Assembly: GCA_025558075.1 (NCBI GenBank)
Contig: JAHLKF010000008.1
Location: 310,001 to 374,000, forward strand
DNA: 64,000 bases
Direction of reading: 5' to 3'
From: Gaertneriomyces semiglobifer
Taxonomy: Eukaryota; Chytridiomycota; Chytridiomycetes; Spizellomycetales; Spizellomycetaceae
Within the stretch, counting starts at the first letter, position 1, and each line of letters opens with the position of its first letter. Below the pieces are notes generated by a model, which searched no databases, was not told the DNA's origin, and saw only the letters and a list, made by a program, of their open reading frames with translations. The translations under genes were made by a program, and so were the position numbers. This document shows positions 35,044-44,057 of the stretch, in pieces.

Positions 35044-37035
35044 CTACACTGCCTCCCACTCCCAGCTGTTTCGTCTCTCTGCTGAATCCGGTGTCCCACT
35101 GTCACTTTGTTGTTCGTTTTGACAAGAATCCCCTGTTGAAAGCTGGGGTAAAGAGACGGCACTGTCCCTTTTCAGGGACGGAACGTCCGACGGTGTTGCC
35201 GGTGTTGACGCTTCGGAAGATTCAGAGTTATGGGGCTCGGAAGGGGAAGCGGTTGGAGACTCCGTCAAGACGTGCTCTTCATGTGATGCCGATGAAGAGT
35301 CTGTCTGCGCCTCTGGGTCGGAGGAAGGTGATGCCTCGTTTGCAGAGGTTGCAACCGTTGGTTGAGCAGTAGCTGTCGAGTCGGGTATCATCTGAGAAGT
35401 GGACGCGTTTGTAGACGCCTCGACCGGCGGTTCTTCTGTAGAGGCCTCGGTTACTTGCTTGTCATCCGAACCTAACGTCGCTGAGAGTGAGCGCGTTTCG
35501 TCACCCTCCCGTGGGCCGGTATCTCGCGGTGGTAACTCGGCTTGACCTTCCACTTCTTTGTTACTGTTGGATTGCGTTGTTAATTGTGACGGTTGGACGT
35601 CCGGAGGAACCTGATGTTCGTTCACGTCTATGTGCACAAATGAACTCTGCGGCTCATCTTCCATATCCGTGTGCGGGGCACGCTCTACCATGCAGGAACA
35701 TGGCTTTATGATGTCCACTTGTATCCCGATAGACTGAGTCTTCGGCTCCTGCGGCAGTTCGGTTGCAGACTCCGTAAACGCTTCGTGTTCCGCAGAAGGG
35801 GGAGAGGGATCAACTGAGCTTGTGTTGTCAGTTGACGACACCTCTTGAACCGGTTGGTCGACTACCATTGCTTCAGAGGAGGAGTTACTTGTCACGACAA
35901 TTTGTTCCGTCTCTTGGATCGCGTCAGTTGCAGGTTTCGTTTGAGCGTCGTGTTCAATTTGCTGTCGCGCAATATCCCTCTTCGCAACCGCCTGTTCAAT
36001 GCTGCTCTTCCGCCTTTCATCCAATGATTTCAACACTAACTGCACCTCCTCAATAAACTTCCTCCGTCGGTCTCTGACGCAAAGTTTGCCTTCGCTGTTG
36101 ACTTCATCCGCTTTCACAAGGAGTCGCAAAAGTGTTTCTTCGTAGTAGATGAACGGCTTATTGTGATGCGGCAATAGTTGCGGCTGGCCCGAGTCGCCGA
36201 AAGTGATGTCCAGTTCGGTGTTAAAAGCACTTGACTCAAGGGTTTCTTTGGCACGTTTGAGCTCGATGTACAGTTGCTTCAAAGCAATCAGTTTAGGCCG
36301 GACGACTCTGAAATGAGATTGAAGTGTCTTGGCGGCACGACGTTGCTTGAACGACTTTACGGGATCGACCGGTACAGCGACGACCGGACGAACCTGTTTG
36401 ATCGGAATTTGAACAGGAATCTGCCTCGTGGTCGCCTTCTTCGAACGCTTGTTCCTTTCCTCTTCAAGAAGGGCTTCAACTGCCATTCGACGATCCCTTT
36501 CTCCTTCTTCTTCAAGAAGTTTTTCTTGATCCTGCTGTTGCCTGATCATCTTTCGCTTCCACTCCCGTTCCAGTTCGCGCTTCAAGACTTCCTCTTCTTC
36601 CTTCTTACGCTTAAGCATATCCAACAGTTTCATTTCCCTGTCCTCCCTCACCAGTCGTTCCTGCCGGTCTTGCTCTCTTTTTCTCTTCAAAGCCTCCAGC
36701 ATTCGTCGTTCTTTTTCTTCCCGCGCCAGTCGACGCCTTGCTTCCTGACGCAACTCCTCCTTTTCAATTTCACGGCGACGTTGTCTCAAGAACTCCTGGT
36801 ATGCATCGTATTCCTCGTCGGAGTCGTATCGTGAACTTTGGCGACACCACCTGGAAGGAATACGCTCGTCTTGCAATGCTTGCCGGTACAACTCACGTTG
36901 CCTCTCTCGTTCAGCCTCGCGGAGTGCTTGCTCATAGTAGCTATCGCGAGGCATTACATTGTAACCTGGTGGAACCGCATAAAAAGTCTGCGGAGCCGAG
37001 TAGTATGGCGTTGGGTGCGGGTGAACGTAGTACAT
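35044..37035 (-). CDS. BAG-domain coiled-coil protein
   Basis: A single exon encodes 663 residues. A Tyr/Pro-rich start (MYYVHPHPTPYYSAP) precedes a long charged coiled coil (about 45-240, Glu/Arg/Lys-rich), an IQ-like helix (AAKTLQSHFRVVRPKLIALK) and a BAG domain at about 300-370 (LLRLLVKADEVNSEG, then VRDRRRKFIEEVQLVLKSLD). The C-terminal 270 residues are acidic, Ser/Thr-rich and probably disordered. BAG domains act as nucleotide-exchange factors for Hsp70. An in-frame ATG-less extension continues upstream to 37182, but an acceptor-like TCCGCAG just before the start suggests a 5' UTR intron, so I use 37035. Confidence 0.75.
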   Translation of the reverse strand: MYYVHPHPTPYYSAPQTFYAVPPGYNVMPRDSYYEQALREAERERQRELYRQALQDERIPSRWCRQSSRYDSDEEYDAYQEFLRQRRREIEKEELRQEARRRLAREEKERRMLEALKRKREQDRQERLVREDREMKLLDMLKRKKEEEEVLKRELEREWKRKMIRQQQDQEKLLEEEGERDRRMAVEALLEEERNKRSKKATTRQIPVQIPIKQVRPVVAVPVDPVKSFKQRRAAKTLQSHFRVVRPKLIALKQLYIELKRAKETLESSAFNTELDITFGDSGQPQLLPHHNKPFIYYEETLLRLLVKADEVNSEGKLCVRDRRRKFIEEVQLVLKSLDERRKSSIEQAVAKRDIARQQIEHDAQTKPATDAIQETEQIVVTSNSSSEAMVVDQPVQEVSSTDNTSSVDPSPPSAEHEAFTESATELPQEPKTQSIGIQVDIIKPCSCMVERAPHTDMEDEPQSSFVHIDVNEHQVPPDVQPSQLTTQSNSNKEVEGQAELPPRDTGPREGDETRSLSATLGSDDKQVTEASTEEPPVEASTNASTSQMIPDSTATAQPTVATSANEASPSSDPEAQTDSSSASHEEHVLTESPTASPSEPHNSESSEASTPATPSDVPSLKRDSAVSLPQLSTGDSCQNEQQSDSGTPDSAERRNSWEWEAV

Positions 37036-37809
37036 GTTGAAACGTTGGAATGGAATGAGTTCGAGAATGAAATGCGCTGCGGATGTAATACCTAGTGACG
37101 TTGAGTTAATTGCTGTGCTGGGGTGGAAGGCAGGCCGGGAGCTTTTTATATTATGGTTTCGGTATGATTCCTTCGTTTTCACGTTTGAAATCCCGCTGGA
37201 AGCACTCTCGCGTTACGTGGCTGTGCCACCCGCGCGTATGTTCGCGGAACGTCGACAAGGTTCTTGAAGATTCGCGGGTCGCGTAGCAAGTGCGAAGGAT
37301 GCATTTGGATGACCAACGGGCGGTGTTGGCGGGGCAGTTATGCCAATGGTTAAATCCTAGAACGTAGTGTCGAGGTATCCTTGGTAATGGTGATGGACGG
37401 GTGACTCGGGCGATATCTTGTTCCTAGTAGCCACTGACGATTTTTCCAGCGGATTGCAGATCAGAGGTTAAAGTAGATACACTGTACACAAAAGCATGAT
37501 GCTCGCTTTGCTATTGGTGGTTAGGCTCAATGCCCTGTAATCTGCGCCTTCTTGTGCATGGAGGACGATTACACCAGCTAACGATGTCAGTGAAATTTGA
37601 CATATCGAGAGATATGAAAACAAACAGATGTGTCCAATTGCAAAAACCAAAGAATATTTGACGACAAAGTTAAACTATTGGGCGCAACAATACTAAACCG
37701 GTATCGAGAATCCATGTTCATATATTACAAAAAAATAACATCCTACTATACTCACTAAGTATGTTCTCAGAATGTCCAAAAATTAAAATTAAAGGTTGGA
37801 AACTGGAAA
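37036..37809. other. Intergenic, BAG-gene promoter side
   Basis: This is the upstream region of the BAG gene and the 3' region of the AIFM2-like gene. It is AT-rich between 37650 and 37800. No coding pattern is seen. Confidence 0.4.
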
Positions 37810-39291
37810 TCAGACCTTGTTTCCACACCACTCCCAAGCTCTTCTCGCTCCGACGTTCACTGAAAATTGCTTTTGCACTAACCACGTCCCAGCTACATAC
37901 AACCTGCCATTGTACTCCAGTTGGCACAACCCTACTCCAAGTCCCAAGTACAAGAAAATTTGAGGGCGCGAAGGTTGTATCTGCGTCAGCGAGGGGGTGG
38001 GAGTGCTGTCACCACTCTGCTTTTCTTTTTGGATCATCGCTTTGATATTATTTACCACCACGAAAGAATGTCTGAACGCACTGGCTCCGGTTTTAATGTC
38101 CTGCGAGTATGCCACATCTCCTATCGCAAAAATGTTGTCGTAGCGATCATCGGCAATCTGCATTGTAGGGCGAACAGCAACGAAACCACTTTGATGGATA
38201 GAATCCGGGGAGAGCGTGCGGAGAACATGCGAGTTGGGTGTTAATCCGGTGCACATCAATGCCAGATCACATGACAATTGACGACCGGATGTTGTCTTGA
38301 GCACCATTGGTGCCGATGGGTTGTAGGGAAAGCCCCCTGTAGGAATCACTATTCTCTCTCCAAGAATTTGCGTGATGCCCAAACTATTCATGACATCGTA
38401 AATTCTCCTCCCCAATGATGGCTTATAGTCCTGTAGGTACGTCGTGCGAGAATGTACGAGAGTCACCTCCTTGTTAGGATAATGCTCTGCAATCTCTGTT
38501 GCAACCTCTATTCCGACAGGTCCGCCGCCGATGATTATGATTTTTTGTGCCGCAGCAATGCGAGAGGCATGACCCGACAAGCGCGAGATGGCGTCGTCCT
38601 TGGTTAACGCAGAGGACAAATATCCTGGCTCCGGGTGCTGGGCCCCTGCAGCGTACACCAGGTATGAGTATGGAATCTGTGTGCCGAAATCCGGAACGAC
38701 TTGATCGAGTGTGACAGAGTCCGGGGTGATCGCAGTAACACGCGCATGCACGAATTGACCGGCGGCGCCATCAGCGAACTGATTGAGTGGCACAAAAAGG
38801 TCTTCCCAAACCTCCGGCATTACCACGGCACGGGGAAATGCAAAAATATGGTGGAAATGCGAATGGCAATCGATCAAGATGATACGATACCGAATTGTGT
38901 TGTCATGTCCTTGACTTGCGTTGATAGCTTGAAGAACGGGCTTCAGATGTAGAGTAAGAGAAATCCCAGCAAGACTTGCTCCAATGACGACAATGTTTTT
39001 CCACTCCACGTCTTCTATTGACTCTATTGCGCTATCGATCTTGTCGCTGGTTGTTGAAGCACTCAGTTCTTTGGTCGTAGCGGTGGTGGATGACGACGAA
39101 AGCCTCTTAAACGCCTCGGCTAATTCCCCTGCTTTACCTACATCCCGTCTCAACCCAAGTAAATATCCAACCAGGAGTTTGACAGTTTCTATCGTCCCAT
39201 AGCCCCTGACCGCAGCTCGCACGCTTACGAAGAAATCTGCGATGTCGGCGAGTAACAGAGACCGACGGGAAATGGGATACGGCGAGGACAT
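37810..39291 (-). CDS. AIFM2/FSP1-like NAD(P)H oxidoreductase
   Basis: A single exon encodes 493 residues. Two Rossmann folds are plain: the FAD-binding VVIGASLAGISLTLHL (about 108) and the NAD(P)H-binding IIIIGGGPVGIEVATEI; FAIGDVAYSQD closes the FAD site. This is the class-II NADH dehydrogenase-like flavoprotein family that includes AIFM2/FSP1 and yeast Aif1. Such enzymes reduce quinones; the N-terminal 100 residues are a non-conserved, partly hydrophobic extension that could anchor it to membranes. Start at the ATG 39291; a GTG at 39309 is less likely. Confidence 0.82.
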   Translation of the reverse strand: MSSPYPISRRSLLLADIADFFVSVRAAVRGYGTIETVKLLVGYLLGLRRDVGKAGELAEAFKRLSSSSTTATTKELSASTTSDKIDSAIESIEDVEWKNIVVIGASLAGISLTLHLKPVLQAINASQGHDNTIRYRIILIDCHSHFHHIFAFPRAVVMPEVWEDLFVPLNQFADGAAGQFVHARVTAITPDSVTLDQVVPDFGTQIPYSYLVYAAGAQHPEPGYLSSALTKDDAISRLSGHASRIAAAQKIIIIGGGPVGIEVATEIAEHYPNKEVTLVHSRTTYLQDYKPSLGRRIYDVMNSLGITQILGERIVIPTGGFPYNPSAPMVLKTTSGRQLSCDLALMCTGLTPNSHVLRTLSPDSIHQSGFVAVRPTMQIADDRYDNIFAIGDVAYSQDIKTGASAFRHSFVVVNNIKAMIQKEKQSGDSTPTPSLTQIQPSRPQIFLYLGLGVGLCQLEYNGRLYVAGTWLVQKQFSVNVGARRAWEWCGNKV

Positions 39292-39567
39292 TGCAAAGTC
39301 GCACGGCACGTCTTCTACGAGCGAGCGCTCCTACAACCACCGCCGCTGTCTATATATATCGTACCGGATGCCATACTTTTGGCTGTCGTAGAGAAATAAC
39401 TCTAAAAACATCGCGGAAACGTACAACGAATCGGAGCTGCCCCGGACATGACTGTGCCACCTGGTGAGAATGTTGTGGGAAAAACGGTGGGAAAATGGCA
39501 GTAACAGGGGCAAAAAGATGACGGATAAGGAGTACACATCGTATTGGGTGCAGAGAAAATAGGCATA

Positions 39568-42500
39568 TTAAAACACAACTGCGCCAACCCGCTCCTCTTC
39601 CAGCTTCACGAACTTCTTTGACTCGCTGTTTCCCGAGCCTCTCCCACCCTCATTCTCAGCAGCATCTCGTTTGCGTTTCCCGGAAGGTGAATCATTTTTC
39701 ATAACTGGACTGGGCGTCGATGCCTGGTGCGGCGTGGATGTCGGCATCGTAGGGGTAGATACAATGGGTGCTGGGCTGTCTCTTTTCTCATCCTTAGATT
39801 TAGCGTTCTTCACTGCCGGTGGCAAATCGTCAAAACACGTCTGGTGATAGAGCTAAATGGGCACAACAACACGAGGGTCAATAATGAATGCAGATGTCGC
39901 GTAACCAATTATGGGGCACCTACTTTCCCACCCTCCCGCAGACATCCCCTGAGCATCCACTCTTCGCGCTCTTCGTCGTAGAACCGTTCCAATGCCTCAA
40001 GACATACTGAGCACTTTGGATTCATCTCGCTGCCGGCAGGAGTATTCATCACCTCCTCCACAACTGGCTCCTTCCCATTTTTCTCTTCCCCGTCACCAAA
40101 TAGGACACCCGCGCCAACCTTCGCAGTGTTAACATCCACCTCACCCTCTCCGACCCAATCGTCTTCAGAAATGTACCACTCCCGACTTATCGCTTTGCGG
40201 TGCTTTTCCTTCTGTCGCCGGTTTTGCCTGAAATGCCAGTCAAGATGCGCGTCCATCTTCTGGTGTCCCACGGGAGTGCGCTCGAAACGGTGCCCGCATT
40301 GGCGACACTGAAGCGATAGCGCAGTGTATATAAGCGAAGCACGCGATGCAAAAGGAACGGACCTAAAGAGTAGCAACATCATTAGAATTGGATGGGTACA
40401 AATATCCAATTGTCTCACGCACTTATTGTTTACGTCTTCGGTGCACAATCGTATCCTCGGAAGATCGCTCATACTTGTAATTTCTCTTGGCATCTGATGC
40501 CCACCGCCACCTAGGTGCCCTCCCATACCCATATTGTTCCCTATATTCATATTGATATTCCCACTATCCGTTTGTACACCAGTCATGCCAGCGCCAATGT
40601 TGCCATACGCCATTGAACTTGCGAACGGCGTAGAGGACCAAGGGTTAACCGCACTAATCCCCACTCCCAAGGTCCCAACGCCTACTCCACCGGCATCCAC
40701 CGGCATAGGATAGTTGGTTCCAATATTAAAAGCGTTCACACCGCCAGCGGGACCAAGCGGTTGCGATGCGATGGACGGAAAAGCAGTAGCCATTAGGGCG
40801 GGGGATATGTACGTTCCCGTCACACCGCCACTAGATAAAGCACTACTGACCCCATGACCAGGCAATACGTTGGGGCCCGCTAAAGACGCCGGCGCGATTG
40901 CGGCGCTTGGAATTGCGGATTGTAGCTGTCCAACTACTTGAGAAATCTGATTCAAACTGGAGGTATTATAAGACGCGGGTGATTGTAGGGACTGCAGTAG
41001 CTACGAGGATAAACAAATGATTAAGAAGAAGCAATCCAGGACGAACCACAGCTGCTTACAAACCTGGGTCAGTATCTGCACCTGCACAGCAGCAGCAGCA
41101 TCATTTGAACTTGTCCCGAGCACGGGATTGCTCATCTGCGATTGTCGTTGAGTCAGTAATGCCTGAATTTGATGCTGCAGTTGATGGACTTGGGGCGCCG
41201 TATCTATAAATCATCAACCAATAAACATCACTCCCTGCAAGGACAGCAACGGGAAGGTTGATATATACCTTCATGTCGTAAAGCCGAGGATGGGTGTGTC
41301 GCCAACTACGCAAAAGAGGAACAGAACGCATGTCAGAACATAACCCTTACAAGCGGTGAAGTATGCTGAAGCCAGGCTCGGCCTCATCATAAAAGGATCG
41401 GGAACGGGAGTGCTATGCATATGTACATCTAACAGGATATAGCCGTACAGTCTAGGTTTATGACAAAAATCCATTCTCTTCATGACCAATGAGTGCTGCA
41501 GGCGTTTCTCAAGCCACAGCACTGATACATCCAACGCGCTGTGCGGCTTCCACATCAACAGCGGCATAATCAAGGTCATGCCGGTGCGTAGCTCAACATC
41601 CTGCAACTGAATACAAAACGCAACTACATCACACATAGCTGCACATACCTGACTTCTGGGCTCGGGGATGGACGGTGACCGTCGCGTATGACGGGGATCG
41701 TGTCGCGCTATGTTGGCTTGTTGTCGGTGTATCGCAGGGTGATCATAAGGCACAGGCCGTTTATTCGGATTGATGTGTACGTTTGGTGATACTGGACCAT
41801 TCTGCTGTAGGTTGACACAAAGTATCAGGGCGCTGTTACTGAAAGGAATATTCGAGGCTTTACTCACACCCACAAAATTCGGATTGACATGTATACTACC
41901 CAACGACAGCCTCCTCGCATCCGCGCTTTTCTGTTTCTGTATAAATCCGTCCAAAGCGCTTCGTATTTGCGCATTGAAAATCGGTCCAGTGGGGTTGTGG
42001 TTCCAGGTTCCCAGAACGCGCGCGAATCGGTCCTTGTCAGGCGGCGGCACGGCTACGTACGCAGATGTGAAGGCTTGATATATGACTTGCTCAAAAAGGG
42101 CTGTGTATGGCTCGCCGACGTTTTTTAATATTGAATCAACGAGATAGAAAACCGGGAGTTTTTGCTTGGGTTGGGCCTAAAAATCAAACGCTTGTAAGTA
42201 TCAAAGAAAAAATAAAAATTCGAAGGCCTCTATGGGATTAAGGTAGCAGCTTTCTAACTGTTGAAGGCAAAGCATCATGCCAATGATTCTCAATCTTCAC
42301 TTCCACCGCAAAAATCAAAGTGATCGCGGACGATATCTTCTAGCCCATCTCCATGGATCACGCGACGAGCCAACTATCTTTCAAAGGCACTCAGGTACTT
42401 ACATTTCTCAACTGGTCCTCAATGACTTTCACGATCACGCCAGCGGCGGTCTTATTCACATCGGCGAACATTGTTAAACTGTTGATGATCGGCTTGGAAT

Positions 42501-42585
42501 TAAACGTCAAGTCCGCCAAGGAACTCCGATAATTCTGACGGATCGTCTCCAGATGATCGGACATCATAGTTCCTGTAGCTGTCAT
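39568..42585 (-). CDS. PCF11: Pre-mRNA cleavage complex II protein Pcf11
   Basis: Eight exons give about 704 residues: 42585-42403, 42176-41868, 41804-41649, 41305-41269, 41203-41064, 41000-40423, 40362-39924, 39840-39568. The CTD-interacting domain is at the start (YRSSLADLTFNSKPIINSLT, then KQKLPVFYLVDSILKNVGEPY). A Gln-rich helix follows, then a Gly/Pro-rich linker. The C-terminal Pcf11 signature has LCTEDVNNKSVPF, a zinc site (CRQCGHRF with HLDWHFRQNRR), WYISEDDW and a second zinc motif (CSVCLEALERFYDEEREEW). It binds the RNA polymerase II CTD and couples termination to cleavage. An extra 72-nt exon at 41529-41600 would also keep the frame; I cannot decide. Confidence 0.88.
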
Positions 42586-43254
42586 GCTCGCTTCGAGCTG
42601 ATCAAGTTGACGATTGGAAAGTGCTGGCGTGCTTTCCAAATCACTTTACCACCAAACCCACCGAAAGCCGAGCACTCTGCTGATTGCAACAAGGCAGAGA
42701 CGCCGGGATGATAAACCACAAACTTTTGATTGCTCACAGAAACAGACCCCCAAAACGTTCAGAAGCTTTTTTGTTAATAATGACAGGAATAGGAATAGCG
42801 GTAGTCGTTTGTCTTTTTGGAAATGTATTTGTTTCGACCTCTTGGTTTCTCCTTGAACGTTCACCCAATCACTTGATTTAGGTTTTCTTGACGCAAGCTG
42901 CGTCCCTTCTCCGGTAATACCTCGTCAACCAGGACGTTCCAAAATTCGCCAATCCGCAACGTAATCCTCAGTCTACCTACAAAGTACAAAATCCCAGCCA
43001 CTACAACTACCGGGTGTCGCTGTAAAGGGTTGCTTCTCGAATCGCCTTCTGCTTGGCCTCCCTCTCTCTCCCTCTCTGTGGCGTACGTCGGGTATCTATC
43101 TGTATTTAGACCGTCAATCACTGGCTGTGGGAGAAGGCGAACGACAGGGGGGGCACGACATGTCGCTCCCCTTTTTATATCTTTGCCTCAAAATAGCATC
43201 ACCCCGATGACTCACGGGGGTTAGGGCAGTTGCACCAGATGCAGGAACTACTGT
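42586..43254. other. Intergenic, divergent promoter region
   Basis: This lies between the PCF11 start (minus) and the membrane-protein start (plus). A CT-rich run (about 43050-43080) is present. No gene is recognised. Confidence 0.4.
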
Positions 43255-43884
43255 ATGAGGATCTCGCAGCCAACTAATATGCTACAGAACGAACAAACTA
43301 CCAGCCATTATAACATCGGTGAGATGACGGTCCTTTGGAATTCTCTCATCATCATTCAACTTTGTCTCGCTCTTCATGCTCGTCATGCGTCCTCAATTTT
43401 CGTGGTCTTGTTGATCGTGGTTGTTCCAGCCTTCTTCCCCGGCGCTCCCATCGCAGCGGTTTATATGCTGCAATGCTTGTTTCTGCTGCAACTGTACATC
43501 CGAGTTCGCAGCCTATGGAGAAAACCACCGCACGGATTTCCGGCTGCTCTTCAAATGCATCCTGGCGCGAGGAGTTCAGCCATCGATTCTCATTTTGACC
43601 GAGTCGTTGAACGTGTAGATAGATGGGTTCGTTTGTGTGATGACGAGCACATCAGATTAGAATACCGCATTTCAAGTGTTGATAGTGGACTTTGGCATCT
43701 CGAGGTGCTAAGTCCCTTCTTGGGGTTGGTGACAGATGTAGGGATCCAAGCCGTGGCTGTGGAAAACGGGACCAGATTGGAAGTCAGCCAGTTACCCAGG
43801 TTAGGAATCGGTTTTCGTCCTACCGATGAGGCGAGAACCGAACAAAGGTTGAATAGTTTGGTGCGATGGGTGACGGGACAGTAA
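43255..43884 (+). CDS. Small membrane protein, weakly DUF1499-like
   Basis: A single exon encodes 209 residues. Two adjacent hydrophobic spans (about 26-42 and 47-80: SSIFVVLLIVVVPAFFPG and AAVYMLQCLFLLQLYI) are followed by a soluble domain: DSHFDRVVERVDRWVRL, then SPFLGLVTDVGIQAVAVENG and LEVSQLPRLGIGFR. The latter faintly recalls DUF1499 (FvDDv.i....g....RS.SR.G). In-frame ATGs at residues 9 and 24 are alternative starts. Function unknown. Confidence 0.55.
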   Translation: MRISQPTNMLQNEQTTSHYNIGEMTVLWNSLIIIQLCLALHARHASSIFVVLLIVVVPAFFPGAPIAAVYMLQCLFLLQLYIRVRSLWRKPPHGFPAALQMHPGARSSAIDSHFDRVVERVDRWVRLCDDEHIRLEYRISSVDSGLWHLEVLSPFLGLVTDVGIQAVAVENGTRLEVSQLPRLGIGFRPTDEARTEQRLNSLVRWVTGQ

Positions 43885-44057
43885 GCGGGGACTGAGTGGC
43901 ATACTGTGGTGACTACAACCACCACTGGACTGGTAACCTTGGTCTTCACTCATTGGCGGAATATGGCGCAGAGGCTACTGAACTACGGGATCAACTCTAT
44001 GACTTCACATGTCTACATTTTGCTACTTAGTCTATCACTACCACACGGCGCATGGGC

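Noticed and set aside
36274..36834. Plus-strand Phe-rich ORF of 186 residues
   Set aside because: It is the reverse strand of the Glu/Arg/Lys coiled coil of the BAG protein; complementary codons give Phe/Leu runs.
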